From: Dysosmobacter acutus
Lineage (GTDB): Bacteria; Bacillota; Clostridia; Oscillospirales; Oscillospiraceae
DNA length: 64,000 nt
Direction of reading: 5' to 3'
Assembly: GCF_018919205.1 (NCBI RefSeq)
Contig: NZ_JAHLQN010000001.1
Span: 620,001 to 684,000, forward strand
Shown here piece by piece: positions 27,421 to 36,164 of the stretch. The notes under the pieces are model-generated. The model did not search any database. It saw only the letters and a program-made list of their open reading frames with translations, and was not told the DNA's origin. The number at the start of each line of letters is the position of its first letter. The stretch's first letter is position 1. A program made the position numbers and the translations under genes.

Positions 27421-28366
27421 GTTCGTTCCCTCCATTTGCACCCTCCGCCGCCGGCACAGGCTTTACCTTCCCGTGGAAGTGCCTGCTCTTCCAGTAGGGG
27501 ACGGAGAGGAACAGCGCCACCACCAGGGCGGTGATGAGCTTCAGGTCGTTGGTGTTCAGGCCCAGTTTCAGCACCACCTGAATGACCATATAGTAGATGA
27601 TGGCGCCTAAGGAGACGCTGAGCAGCGTCAGGGCGAAGTTGTGGAACAGCTTGCCAAACACCACCTCGCCGATGATGACGGCAGCCAGGCCGATGACAAT
27701 GGCGCCGCGGCCCATGTTCACGTCGGAGGCGCCCTGGAATTGGGCCAGAAGACCGCCGGACAGGGCCACCAGACCGTTGGAGAGCATCAGGCCCAGCACG
27801 ATGTTGGAGTCCGTGTTGATTCCCTGGGCCCTGGCCATGTGGGGGTTGGCGCCGGTGGCGCGGATGGAGCTGCCAAGCTCCGTGCCGAAAAACCAGTAGA
27901 GCGCAAGCACCAGCACAGCCGTAAAGACCAGCAGCAGCGGCAAAGGATTATCCAGGCTCAGGTTCCGGACATACCGCTGGGAGGTCAGCAGGTCGTATTT
28001 ATCCACACTGACCGGCTGGTTGGACTTGCTGTCCATAATCCGCAGATTGACGGAATATAGAGCCAGCTGGGTCAGGATGCCGGCCAGGATGGCCGGGATG
28101 CCGCAGCGGGTATGGAAGACTCCGGTGACCAGTCCCGCGGCAAGGCCGGCACAGAAGGCGCCCAGCAGGGCGATCCACGGGCTCCACCCGGAGCGGATCA
28201 GCATCACGCACACCGCGCCGCCGGTGGCAAGGGAGCCGTCCACCGTCAGATCGGCCACATCAAGGATGCGGAACGTGAGATAGACGCCGATGGCCATCAG
28301 TCCCCAGATCAGACCCTGAGCCACGGCACCGGGCATGGCATTGAGCAGCGACGTTAAGAAATCCAT
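27413..28366 (-). CDS. ABC importer permease (TrpY-like)
   Basis: 317 residues from the ATG with GGAGGG 8-9 bases upstream; an earlier TTG would use the ribosome-binding site as coding sequence. About eight to nine transmembrane helices belong to the branched-chain amino-acid (BPD_transp_2) type, with LTVDGSLATGGAV and GIPAILAGILTQLALYSVN near the N-terminal half and IRATGANPHMARAQGINT near 195-212, the coupling region. It works with the lipoprotein upstream and the overlapping ATPase gene downstream. Confidence 0.9.
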   Translation of the reverse strand: MDFLTSLLNAMPGAVAQGLIWGLMAIGVYLTFRILDVADLTVDGSLATGGAVCVMLIRSGWSPWIALLGAFCAGLAAGLVTGVFHTRCGIPAILAGILTQLALYSVNLRIMDSKSNQPVSVDKYDLLTSQRYVRNLSLDNPLPLLLVFTAVLVLALYWFFGTELGSSIRATGANPHMARAQGINTDSNIVLGLMLSNGLVALSGGLLAQFQGASDVNMGRGAIVIGLAAVIIGEVVFGKLFHNFALTLLSVSLGAIIYYMVIQVVLKLGLNTNDLKLITALVVALFLSVPYWKSRHFHGKVKPVPAAEGANGGNEHA

Positions 28367-28422
28367 AGCGATTCTTCCCTCCAACTATTCGGACAAAAGC
28401 CGATATACGTCATTAGTCTATC

Positions 28423-28463
28423 AAAAAGGAGCGAAAAAGGGAAGCCCTTTTTCGCTCCTTTTT
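28423..28463 (-). terminator. Terminator/attenuator between binding protein and permease
   Basis: A perfect 19-bp stem (arms AAAAAGGAGCGAAAAAGGG) with a 3-nt loop, located after the lipoprotein gene and 57 bases before the permease start. There is no room for a clear promoter after it. It probably allows partial read-through, giving more binding protein than membrane components. Confidence 0.85.
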
Positions 28464-28486
28464 CAACTTTTTCGGCGGAGGGAAAG

Positions 28487-29500
28487 TTATTCGGCCTCAA
28501 TGGCGGTGTAGCCGTCGGGAATGGAGACACCAAGGGCGTCGGCATTGTCGGCGTTGAACATCTTGGTCACGTTGGGAGCGTACTCCAGGGCCATCCCGGA
28601 GACCTGGGCCTCGCCCTTGAGGATCTTGGCGGCCATCTGGCCGGTGATCTGACCCAGCTCATAGTAGTCGATGGACAGCGTGGCCACGCCGCAGCCGGAG
28701 CAGATGCCCTGCTCGCCGGCGATGACCGGCGTGCCGGCGGGCAGCACCACGTTGGCAATGGCCTCGGTGTTGTTGGCGGCGGTGTTGTCGGTGGGGATGT
28801 AGAGCACGTCGGAGCCGTCGCAGGCGGTCTGGGCCACGGAGGCCACGTCGTTGGAGTCGGTGAAGGCATAGGGGGTGCAGGTGTAGCCCAGATCGGTGAG
28901 ATATTTGGTCATCTCATCCACCTGATACTGGCTGTTGGCCTCGGCGGAGCAGTACAGGAGGCCCACCTTCTCCACGTTGGGGAACAGCTCCTGGATCATG
29001 GCGGCCTGCTGGTCCAGCGGAGCCAGGTCAGAGGTGCCGGAGACGTTGGAGCCGATCACCTTGCCGTCCCAGTCGCTCAGTTCCAGGGCGGAGCCGTAGT
29101 CGGTGACGGAGGTGCCAAGGATGGGAATTTCCGTGGTGGCGGCCGCGGCGGCCTGGAGGGGAGCGGTGGCGTTGGCCAGGATCAGGTCCACGCCGGCGGA
29201 GACGAACTCGTTGACAATGGGGGTGCAGTTGGGGATTTCGCCGGAGGCATTCTGCTTCTTAAATTCCACAACGCCCTCGCCCATGGCCTCGTTCAGCGCG
29301 TCCATGAAGCCCTGGGTGGCGGCGTCCAGCGCGGGGTGGGGAGCGAACTGGCAGATGCCCACGGTGTAGGTGGCACCCTCCGCGCCGGAGCCGGAGGCAC
29401 TGCCGCTTCCGCTGCTGGAGGAGCTTCCGCTGTTGCCGCAGGCGGCCAGCCCAAGCGCCATAACGACGGTCAGGGCCAATGCAAGGATCTTCTTTTTCAT
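28487..29500 (-). CDS. ABC transporter substrate-binding lipoprotein (TrpX-like, ABC_sub_bind family)
   Basis: 337 residues from the ATG with AAGGAGAA upstream. The lipobox LAAC (~18-21) follows a hydrophobic signal and precedes a Ser/Gly-rich tether. The mature part (TYTVGICQFAPHPALDAATQGFMDAL, ANATAPLQAAAAATTEIPILGTSVTDYG, GTSDLAPLDQQAAMIQELFPNVEKVGLLYCSAEANS) matches the PF04392-type binding proteins. Members include TrpX, tied to tryptophan or other aromatic compounds. The leader in front encodes a Phe/Tyr-rich peptide, which supports aromatic amino acids as substrate (inference). Transcription must read through a terminator located only 35 bases upstream. Confidence 0.9.
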   Translation of the reverse strand: MKKKILALALTVVMALGLAACGNSGSSSSSGSGSASGSGAEGATYTVGICQFAPHPALDAATQGFMDALNEAMGEGVVEFKKQNASGEIPNCTPIVNEFVSAGVDLILANATAPLQAAAAATTEIPILGTSVTDYGSALELSDWDGKVIGSNVSGTSDLAPLDQQAAMIQELFPNVEKVGLLYCSAEANSQYQVDEMTKYLTDLGYTCTPYAFTDSNDVASVAQTACDGSDVLYIPTDNTAANNTEAIANVVLPAGTPVIAGEQGICSGCGVATLSIDYYELGQITGQMAAKILKGEAQVSGMALEYAPNVTKMFNADNADALGVSIPDGYTAIEAE

Positions 29501-29535
29501 ACAAATTCTCCTTTTCATGCTTGTTTTCAGTTGAT

Positions 29536-29567
29536 AAAAAGCGGCCCCGCCTGCCAGGCGGAGCCGC
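29536..29567 (-). terminator. Leader terminator before the importer operon
   Basis: On the minus strand GCGGCTCCGCCTG pairs with CAGGCGGGGCCGC (one mismatch), followed by TTTTTATC. It lies 13 bases after the leader ORF stop and 35 bases before the lipoprotein ATG. Confidence 0.88.
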
Positions 29568-29580
29568 TTCCTGTCCAAAG

Positions 29581-29724
29581 TCAGAGCGTCTGCGCGTCCG
29601 TCAGCCGGCCATCTTTCGTGCCTCTAAAGTAAAAATAGGCGTAAAAGGAGCGGCCCGCAAAAAAAGAGCGGACCTGGCGGCGATAGGAACCCATACGGCA
29701 GATGTTCTCCTGAAACAGCGCCAT
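29581..29724 (-). CDS. 47-codon leader ORF with an aromatic run, candidate leader peptide
   Basis: The ORF starts 42 bases after the promoter -10. Ten of 47 residues are Phe or Tyr, and codons 27-33 read F-Y-A-Y-F-Y-F. An intrinsic terminator follows 13 bases past the stop, and the importer lipoprotein gene follows with no visible promoter of its own. This is the layout of amino-acid-dependent transcription attenuation. At 47 residues, with many arginines, it could instead be a small basic protein in its own right. A GGGGCGG stretch 11 bases before the ATG could serve as ribosome-binding site. Confidence 0.55.
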   Translation of the reverse strand: MALFQENICRMGSYRRQVRSFFAGRSFYAYFYFRGTKDGRLTDAQTL

Positions 29725-29764
29725 GCAATACCGCCCCTTTCCCTTCCGGTTGATCTTGTTTAGG

Positions 29765-29793
29765 AGTATAGAACTTTAAAGGGCTAAAGTCAA
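29765..29793 (-). promoter_or_regulatory. Promoter of the leader ORF/importer operon
   Basis: On the minus strand: TTGACT, 17-nt spacer, TATACT. Confidence 0.82.
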
Positions 29794-29934
29794 GTAGCAT
29801 TGTGCACAAAGTGACAAAGGAAAAACAAGAAAAAACTGGAGAGCTCTGTGCAGAATGTCAACATGAGGGAAAAAACGCAAAATTTCTCCATAAAAAGGAA
29901 AAAATAATGAGCTGAATTTTGATGGACCGGACAA

Positions 29935-29963
29935 TTGACTTTTGGAAAAGGGGGTCTTATAAT
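29935..29963 (+). promoter_or_regulatory. Promoter of pyrG
   Basis: TTGACT, 17-nt spacer, TATAAT. It is divergent from the importer promoter about 140 bases away. Transcription should start near 29970, giving a ~225-nt leader. Confidence 0.82.
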
Positions 29964-30039
29964 ACCTACATGTTTTTTCCAGGTACCATGGCGGCGATTT
30001 GCGGCGTGAAGGCCGCACGGAAAAGCGTCAATAGAAGCG

Positions 30040-30113
30040 ACACCGCGGATCGCAGCGAAAGGGCCCCAAGGGGCTTTTCGCCGCAAAAGAGGTCCGGCGG
30101 TGTTTTTGTTTTT
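30040..30113 (+). terminator. Intrinsic terminator in the pyrG leader
   Basis: An outer stem ACACCGCGGATC / GGTCCGGCGGTGT (one bulge) encloses a hairpin GCGAAAGGGCCCC-AA-GGGGCTTTTCGC, and TTTTTGTTTTT follows directly. It ends 82 bases before the pyrG start, so pyrG expression probably depends on read-through. Confidence 0.8.
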
Positions 30114-30195
30114 CCGGTGCAGCCGCCGTATTCTGCGAATGATTTTGTGGCAAAAGAGGGATATTACAGTTTACAATAGAGAAGGATGGGTGCGT

Positions 30196-31797
30196 ATGGC
30201 GACAAAATTTATTTTCATCACAGGCGGCGTGGTCTCGGGCCTTGGCAAGGGGATCTGCGCGGCGTCCCTGGGCCGGCTGCTGAAGCAGCGTGGGCTTCGG
30301 GTACGCAATCAGAAGTTTGATCCGTACATCAACGTGGACCCCGGCACCATGAGTCCCTACCAGCACGGGGAGGTGTTTGTCACCGAGGACGGGGCCGAGA
30401 CCGATCTGGACCTGGGCCACTATGAGCGCTTTGTGGATGAAAACCTCTCCGGCAACTCCTCCGTCAGCTCCGGCAAGGTCTACTGGGAGGTGCTGAACCG
30501 GGAGCGCCGGGGCGACTATCTGGGGGCCACCATCCAGATTATCCCCCACATCACCAACGAGATCAAAAGCCGCATCTACTCCATGGAGTCGCCGGATGTG
30601 GATGTGGTCATCTGCGAAATCGGCGGCACGGTGGGAGATATTGAGTCCCAGCCCTTCCTTGAGGCCATCCGGCAGGTGGCCTCGGAGCGGGAGGGCGTGC
30701 TCTTCATCCACGTGCCCCTCATCGTCCGGATTCCCGGCTCCGGGGAGATGAAGTCCAAGCCCACCCAGCACTCCGTCAAGGAGCTGCTGAGCCTTGGCAT
30801 CCAGCCCGACGTGCTGGTGTGCCGCTCCGACGAACCCATCTCTGAGGAGATCAAAAGGAAGATCGCCCTCTTCTGCAACGTGGAGATGGACTGCGTGATC
30901 CAGAACGCCACCGCCTCCACCCTCTATGAGGTGCCGCTGCTGCTGGCCCGGGAGGGACTGGACCGGGTGGTGTGCCGCAAGCTGAACCTGCATACGCCGG
31001 AGCCGGATTTGACCGCCTGGACCAAGATGGTGGAGCGGACGAAACATGCTCACCGGAAGGTGGAGATCGCCCTGGTGGGCAAATACACCCAGCTCCACGA
31101 CGCCTATCTCTCCGTGGTGGAGTCCCTGGCCCACGCGGGCACCGCCAACGACGCGGTGGTCTCCATCCGCTGGGTGGACTCCGAGGAGCTGAGCGGGGAA
31201 AACGCGGCGGAAAAGCTCTCAGGCTGCGGCGGCATTCTGGTGCCCGGCGGATTCGGCGACCGGGGCATCGAGGGCATGATCTGCGCCGTGCGCTATGCCC
31301 GGGAGCACAAGGTCCCCTATTTTGGCATCTGCCTGGGCATGCAGGTGGCTGTGATCGAGTTTGCCCGCTATGTGGCCGGCCTCCCTGACGCCAACTCCGC
31401 GGAGTTCTCCGAGACCACCCGCAACCCGGTGATCCACCTGATGAGCGACCAGGTGGGCGTCACGGCCAAGGGTGGCACCATGCGCCTTGGCAGATACCCC
31501 TGCATGCTGGCCGAGGGCACCCGTTCCCGGGAGCTCTACAGTGTGGCGGAGATCTCCGAGCGCCACCGCCACCGCTTTGAGTTCAACAACAGCTACCGCC
31601 AGCTCTTTGCGGAAAAGGGCCTGGTGCCGGCTGGCCTTTCCCCGTCGGGGGCGCTGGTGGAGATTGTGGAGCTGCCCGGCCACCCCTGGTTTGTGGGCGT
31701 CCAGTTCCACCCGGAATTCAAGAGCCGCCCAGACCGTCCCCACCCGCTGTTTTTCGGATTTGTGCGCGCGGCGGCAGAGTGCCGCGCCCGGGATTGA
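30196..31797 (+). CDS. pyrG: CTP synthase
   Basis: 533 residues from the ATG preceded by AGAAGGATGGG. The N-terminal synthetase domain has [23 protein letters not shown] (ATP site) and [38 protein letters not shown] (UTP/Mg site). The C-terminal glutaminase has [20 protein letters not shown], the nucleophile in [12 protein letters not shown], and the HPEFKSRP histidine/glutamate. It converts UTP to CTP using glutamine and ATP. Control by a leader terminator recalls Bacillus pyrG attenuation, though the start of this transcript lacks the G-run used there. Confidence 0.97.
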   Translation: MATKFIFITGGVVSGLGKGICAASLGRLLKQRGLRVRNQKFDPYINVDPGTMSPYQHGEVFVTEDGAETDLDLGHYERFVDENLSGNSSVSSGKVYWEVLNRERRGDYLGATIQIIPHITNEIKSRIYSMESPDVDVVICEIGGTVGDIESQPFLEAIRQVASEREGVLFIHVPLIVRIPGSGEMKSKPTQHSVKELLSLGIQPDVLVCRSDEPISEEIKRKIALFCNVEMDCVIQNATASTLYEVPLLLAREGLDRVVCRKLNLHTPEPDLTAWTKMVERTKHAHRKVEIALVGKYTQLHDAYLSVVESLAHAGTANDAVVSIRWVDSEELSGENAAEKLSGCGGILVPGGFGDRGIEGMICAVRYAREHKVPYFGICLGMQVAVIEFARYVAGLPDANSAEFSETTRNPVIHLMSDQVGVTAKGGTMRLGRYPCMLAEGTRSRELYSVAEISERHRHRFEFNNSYRQLFAEKGLVPAGLSPSGALVEIVELPGHPWFVGVQFHPEFKSRPDRPHPLFFGFVRAAAECRARD

Positions 31798-31809
31798 AAA
31801 AGGAGAACT

Positions 31810-32883
31810 ATGAATCACTTTAAAAAAATCCGCGCCGCCCTTTCGTCCCAGGGCCTGGACGCCATGCTCCTCACCGAGGAGGCCAACCGCTTCTATGCCT
31901 CCGGCTTTCACTCTTCCGGCACCGACGGCGTGGCATTGGTGACTTTGGACAGGGCCTACTATTTTACCGATTCGCGGTATATCGAGTCCGCTGAGCGGCA
32001 GGTGGAGGGGGCCGAGGTGGCGCTGATGGGGCGGGGCCGCAGCTACACCGACCTCATCGGCGAGGTGATCGACGGACACGGCATCCGCCGCATGGGTTTC
32101 GACGACGCCTATATGACGGTGGCGGACTGGCGCTTTTACGGGGAAAAGCTCTCCTGCGAACTGGCGCCGGCCACCCGGCTGCTGCTGGAGCTGCGCAGGG
32201 TGAAAGACGAGGCGGAGATCGACGCCATCACCGAGGCCCAGCGGATCACGGAGCGGGCCTTTGCCCAGATTGTGGAGGAGGTCCGCGCCGGTGTCAGCGA
32301 ACAGGAGATTGCCGCGCGGCTGCAGTATTTGATGCTGCACTTCGGCGCGGAGAAGATGTCCTTTGACCCCATCGTGGTCTCCGGACCCAATGGCTCGCTG
32401 CCCCATGGCGTGCCCACGGACCGCCGGATCGGCGAGGGGGAGTTTGTCACCATGGACTTTGGCTGCGTCTGCCGGGGGTACTGCTCCGACATGACCCGGA
32501 CGGTGGCGGTGGGCTACGCCACCGGCGAGATGCAGAAGGTGTACCAGACGGTGCTTGAGGCCCAGCGGGCGGGAATCGCCGCGGCCAGGGCCGGCGTCAC
32601 CGGCGCGGAGGTGGACGGAGCCGCCCGCAGGGTCATCTCCGGGGCGGGCTATGGCGAGTACTTCGGCCACAGCTTTGGCCACGGCGTGGGCGTGGAAATT
32701 CACGAATCGCCAAACGCCTCCCCCAGTGCAAAGACGCCCCTGAGCGCCGGCGCGGTGATCTCGGCGGAGCCGGGCATCTACCTGCCCGGAAAAATGGGAG
32801 TGCGGATCGAGGACCTTCTGGTGCTGACGGAGGACGGCTGCCGGGACCTGACCCGCGCGCCCCGGGAACTGACCATTCTGTAA
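31810..32883 (+). CDS. M24 family Xaa-Pro aminopeptidase
   Basis: 357 residues. An N-terminal creatinase-like domain (~1-125, GLDAMLLTEEANRFYASGF) precedes the pita-bread fold with metal ligands: Asp in FVTMDFGCVCRGYCSDMTRT (~214-230), His in FGHSFGHGVGVEIHE (~287-300), and the glutamates of ISAEPGIYLPG (~320) and VRIEDLLVLT. It cleaves N-terminal residues before proline in peptides. It lies 12 bases after pyrG, with AAAGGAGAAC overlapping the spacer, and ends at a terminator. Confidence 0.93.
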   Translation: MNHFKKIRAALSSQGLDAMLLTEEANRFYASGFHSSGTDGVALVTLDRAYYFTDSRYIESAERQVEGAEVALMGRGRSYTDLIGEVIDGHGIRRMGFDDAYMTVADWRFYGEKLSCELAPATRLLLELRRVKDEAEIDAITEAQRITERAFAQIVEEVRAGVSEQEIAARLQYLMLHFGAEKMSFDPIVVSGPNGSLPHGVPTDRRIGEGEFVTMDFGCVCRGYCSDMTRTVAVGYATGEMQKVYQTVLEAQRAGIAAARAGVTGAEVDGAARRVISGAGYGEYFGHSFGHGVGVEIHESPNASPSAKTPLSAGAVISAEPGIYLPGKMGVRIEDLLVLTEDGCRDLTRAPRELTIL

Positions 32884-32890
32884 GCACGTA

Positions 32891-32931
32891 CGGCGCGGCC
32901 CTGACTTGGGGCCGCGCCGCCGCGGGTTTTT
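32891..32931 (+). terminator. Terminator after the M24 peptidase
   Basis: CGGCGCGGCCC / GGGCCGCGCCG stem, then CCGCGGGTTTTT. Confidence 0.8.
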
Positions 32932-32994
32932 CGGCTCAGGCGGAAACACGGAGGAGAAAAACAGGGGGTTTTTCTTCAAATGCGGCGGAATTTA

Positions 32995-33023
32995 TTGACA
33001 AGGCGGACATTTGGCCCCATAAT
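32995..33023 (+). promoter_or_regulatory. Promoter of the pyrophosphatase gene
   Basis: TTGACA, 17-nt spacer, CATAAT, 32 bases before the start codon. Confidence 0.75.
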
Positions 33024-33055
33024 CGGAGTGCATCTTTCAAAAAGGGAGAGGAACG

Positions 33056-34672
33056 ATGGATACCATTTACATTACAGGACACCGCAACCCGGACACGGAC
33101 TCCGTGGTATCGGCCATGGCCTATGCGGCGCTGAAGAACGCCCTGGGTAGCCGGGAGTACCAGGCCGCCTGTCTCGGCCGGCTCAGTGACGAGACCCAGG
33201 CCGTGCTGGACCGGTTCGGCTTCCGCCCCCCCAAGCTGATCGAGAATGTCCGTACCCAGGTGCGGGACCTGGACTACGATACGCCCCCCACCCTCAGCGC
33301 CGGAGTCACCGTCAGCCGGGCCTGGCACACCATCCACGGCGACGACCACATCTCCGCCATCCCGGTGGCCAATGAGGATGGAACCCTCTACGGCATGCTC
33401 TCCGCCGGAGATATCGCCGCCTACGACATGTCCTCCGTCCGCAACCCCTATGTGAGCGGCGTGCCGGTGTACAACCTGCTGTCCGTCATCGAGGGCCGGA
33501 TTTTAAATGAGGGAAGCAACACGGTGGACACGGTTTCCGGCGAGGTGACCATCGCCCTGCCCACCAGCCGCCGCAACCTGCTCTTTTCCAGCAGGGACAG
33601 CATCGTGGTCTGCGGCGAGCAGCCTGAGATGATCCGCCACGCCCTTGAGGTGGGCGTGGGATGCGTCATCATCTGCCAGGCGGAGTTGGATGAGGAGCTT
33701 TTGAAGCTTCCGGGCAATACCTGCATCATCTCCACCCCGTTCGACGCCTACCGCACGGTGCGGCTGATCTGCCACTCATTGCCGGTGAGCCGGGTGTGCA
33801 AACGGGAAGATTTGGTCTGCTTCCATCTGGACGACTATATCGACGATGTGCGGGAGGCGGTGCTGCAAAGCCGCTTCCGCTCCTATCCCATACTGGATGA
33901 AAGCGAGAAGGTGGTGGGCACGCTGTCCCGCTTCCACCTGCTGCGCCCCCGCCGCAAGCGGGTGGTGCTGGTGGACCACAACGAGGCGGCCCAGTCGGTC
34001 CGCGGCTTGGATCAGGCGGAGATTCTGGAGATCATCGACCACCACCGTCTGGCGGACATCCAGACAGCCAATCCCATCTATGTCCGCAACGAGCCGGTGG
34101 GCAGCACCACCACCATCATCGCCGGGATGTACCAGGACAAGGGGCTGATGCCCACGGAGAAGATGGCCGGGCTGATGGCCTCCGCCATCGTGTCCGACAC
34201 AGTGATGTTCAAATCCCCCACCTGCACCCAGCGGGACGTGGAGGTGGCCCAGCGTCTGGCGCGCATTGCCAGCGTGTCGCTGGAGGAGCTGGGCAAGCAG
34301 ATTTTCTCCGCAAGCAGCGGCGACGAGAAGTCCGCCGAGGAGATGCTCAAGACCGACTTCAAGGAGTTCCACATTGCCGGACACTACCTGGGCGTCAGCC
34401 AGATCACCTGTCTGGACTCCAAGCACCTCCTGGAGCGCAAGGAGGAGTTTTTGAAGGTGATGGCGGACCTCAAGTCCCGCCGCCGCTACGACATGCTGCT
34501 GCTGATGCTGACAGACGTGCTGCGGGAGGGGTCCCAGATCCTGTTCTTAGGCGACGAGCAGACCATCGAGCAGGCCTTCAACAGCAAGCCCGCGGGCAAC
34601 ACCGTGTTTTTGTCCAGAGTCATGTCCCGGAAAAAGCAGGTCATTCCCGCCCTGTCCGCCCTGTGGGGTTAA
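33056..34672 (+). CDS. ppaC: CBS-domain family II inorganic pyrophosphatase (Mn-dependent)
   Basis: 538 residues, with regulatory domains inserted into the DHH catalytic domain. The first DHH part has GHRNPDTDSVVSAMAYA (~8). CBS1 is around 70-125, a DRTGG domain around 130-240 and CBS2 around 255-300. The second DHH part has VLVDHNEAAQSV (~304) and EIIDHHRLAD (~327). The DHHA2 domain ends in PAGNTVFLSRVMSRKKQVIP. It hydrolyses pyrophosphate using Mn or Co, and the CBS domains bind adenine nucleotides in characterised members. A GGGAGAGG site precedes the ATG. Confidence 0.93.
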   Translation: MDTIYITGHRNPDTDSVVSAMAYAALKNALGSREYQAACLGRLSDETQAVLDRFGFRPPKLIENVRTQVRDLDYDTPPTLSAGVTVSRAWHTIHGDDHISAIPVANEDGTLYGMLSAGDIAAYDMSSVRNPYVSGVPVYNLLSVIEGRILNEGSNTVDTVSGEVTIALPTSRRNLLFSSRDSIVVCGEQPEMIRHALEVGVGCVIICQAELDEELLKLPGNTCIISTPFDAYRTVRLICHSLPVSRVCKREDLVCFHLDDYIDDVREAVLQSRFRSYPILDESEKVVGTLSRFHLLRPRRKRVVLVDHNEAAQSVRGLDQAEILEIIDHHRLADIQTANPIYVRNEPVGSTTTIIAGMYQDKGLMPTEKMAGLMASAIVSDTVMFKSPTCTQRDVEVAQRLARIASVSLEELGKQIFSASSGDEKSAEEMLKTDFKEFHIAGHYLGVSQITCLDSKHLLERKEEFLKVMADLKSRRRYDMLLLMLTDVLREGSQILFLGDEQTIEQAFNSKPAGNTVFLSRVMSRKKQVIPALSALWG

Positions 34673-34680
34673 AAGAAAAC

Positions 34681-34716
34681 AAAGAAGAGCCGCGCCAGAA
34701 GGCGCGGCTCTTCTTT
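34681..34716. terminator. Bidirectional terminator
   Basis: AAAGAAGAGCCGCGCC / GGCGCGGCTCTTCTTT stem between the convergent pyrophosphatase and ABC-2 permease genes. Confidence 0.92.
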
Positions 34717-34717
34717 G

Positions 34718-35323
34718 TTACACATCCCTGCGGGGATAGAGGCGGACGGAGAGGAGGATGGAGACCGCGTTGATCACCACCGCGGCAATGGGCGCCGCGA
34801 TCCCGGCCAGCTGCATGGCGGGCGCCGCGGCCGCCGTATCCGCAACGTCTAAAATGGTGAGGGAACTGGTGGCGATGGCCACGATGACAATGATGTAGAA
34901 CATCCGGCCCCGCTCCACGCCGAAGCGGAACATGGGCGGCAGGGTCAGGGCCATCAGAATCGTGGCCACGGACAGGGCCACAAGCACGACCAGCGGGGAA
35001 TCGCCGCCGGCAGCAACGCCCAGGGTGATAAAAATGACCTTGGCCGCGACGGCCACCAGGGCCACGCCTCCGCAGCAGAGATAGCCCAACATGTATTTGG
35101 ACAGCACGATGTCCCAGGTGGAGTAGGGCAGCATGGCTGCCAGCCGGTCCCATTTGCACCGCTCGTCGTAGGCCATGGTGGAGTAGGGCAGCATGCTGGC
35201 GTAGACCACGGCGAACAGGGAGGTGGAGCTGCTGGGCAGGGCGGCAAACACCACCATGGCTACCAGGAAAAAGCGCAGCTGTTTGGAAAGAACGTAAAAG
35301 TCTTTTTTCAAAAGAGCCTTCAT
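34718..35323 (-). CDS. ABC-2 type transporter permease
   Basis: 201 residues with about six hydrophobic segments. The N-terminus MKALLKKDFYVLSKQLRFFL is typical of ABC-2 membrane subunits of the YtrC/BcrB kind, followed by FAVVYASMLPYSTMAYDERCKWDRLAAMLPYS. The start overlaps the ATPase stop by 4 bases. It presumably exports a compound or lipid, or responds to cell-envelope stress, together with the GntR-controlled ATPase. Cargo unknown. Confidence 0.85.
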   Translation of the reverse strand: MKALLKKDFYVLSKQLRFFLVAMVVFAALPSSSTSLFAVVYASMLPYSTMAYDERCKWDRLAAMLPYSTWDIVLSKYMLGYLCCGGVALVAVAAKVIFITLGVAAGGDSPLVVLVALSVATILMALTLPPMFRFGVERGRMFYIIVIVAIATSSLTILDVADTAAAAPAMQLAGIAAPIAAVVINAVSILLSVRLYPRRDV

Positions 35324-36162
35324 TGAATCTGCTCCCCCTTTACCAAAAACAAAATGATCTCTTCGATGCCGGCCTTCTCCACGGGAATGGCGGAGGGGAC
35401 CAGGTCCCGGCGCACCAGGGTCTTGGTGCCGTACTTGCCCCGCTGATGCCCCGCCACCGCTTCCTCCGGCAGCTCCAGTTCGCCCTGGACAATGCCGTAG
35501 GTCTCAAGAAGCCGGTCCTTTTCCTCGCAGAACAGGAGCTTTCCTTGGTGAAGGAAAGCGATGTAGTCGCAGATCTTCTCCAGATCGCTGATGATATGGG
35601 AGGAGATCAGAATGGAGTGGTCTTCCTCCCGGGTAAACTCCGCGAAAAGGTCCAGAATCTCGTCCCGGACAATGGGGTCCAGGCCGCTGGTGGCCTCGTC
35701 CAGGATCAAAAACCTGGGGTGGTGGGAGAGAGCCACCGCGATGGCTAACTTCATGGTCATGCCCCGGGAAAAGTCCTTGAACGGCTTTTTCTCCGGCAGC
35801 TCAAAGCGCTGGATGTACTGGAAATAGAGGGCCTCGTCCCAGCGGCGGTAGGTGTCCTTCATGATGGCGTTCACCTGCCGGACGGTGATGAGCTCGGGGA
35901 AGTGGGCCTCGTCCAACACCACGCCGATGTCGTCCTTCACCGATAGGAACTCACGGCTGCGGTTGTCCACGCCCAACACATGGATCTCACCGCTGTCCCG
36001 TGCCAGCGCGTTCATAATGAGGCGGATGGTGGTGGACTTGCCCGCTCCGTTTTCTCCGATCAGGCCCAGGATGGTGCCTGCGGGCAGGTCCAGCGTCACA
36101 TCCTGCAGGGCAAAGCCCTTAAAGGCGCGGCTGACGCCCCGCAACTCCAATGCGTTTTCCAT
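35320..36162 (-). CDS. ABC transporter ATP-binding protein (YtrB-like)
   Basis: 280 residues. Walker A GENGAGKST (~37), signature DFSRGMTMKLAIAVALSHHP (~132, with an SRGM variant of the usual SGGQ), Walker B FLILDEATSGLDP and H-loop LISSH. A C-terminal ~60-residue extension (LPEEAVAGHQRGKYGTKTLVRRDL) is common in this subgroup. The gene sits between gntR (2-base gap) and the overlapping permease, the classical ytrA-ytrB-permease order. Confidence 0.9.
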   Translation of the reverse strand: MENALELRGVSRAFKGFALQDVTLDLPAGTILGLIGENGAGKSTTIRLIMNALARDSGEIHVLGVDNRSREFLSVKDDIGVVLDEAHFPELITVRQVNAIMKDTYRRWDEALYFQYIQRFELPEKKPFKDFSRGMTMKLAIAVALSHHPRFLILDEATSGLDPIVRDEILDLFAEFTREEDHSILISSHIISDLEKICDYIAFLHQGKLLFCEEKDRLLETYGIVQGELELPEEAVAGHQRGKYGTKTLVRRDLVPSAIPVEKAGIEEIILFLVKGEQIQ

Positions 36163-36164
36163 GA

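Noticed and set aside
29501..29793. T-box leader before the aromatic importer
   Set aside because: No AGGGTGGNACCGCG motif or specifier loop was found on the minus strand; the leader-ORF model fits better.
29964..30195. Bacillus-type reiterative G control of pyrG
   Set aside because: The predicted start lacks a G-run; only the terminator part of the scheme is present.
31219..32979. 586-codon minus-strand ORF opposite pyrG and the M24 peptidase
   Set aside because: It overlaps two firmly identified genes on the opposite strand and has no family features.
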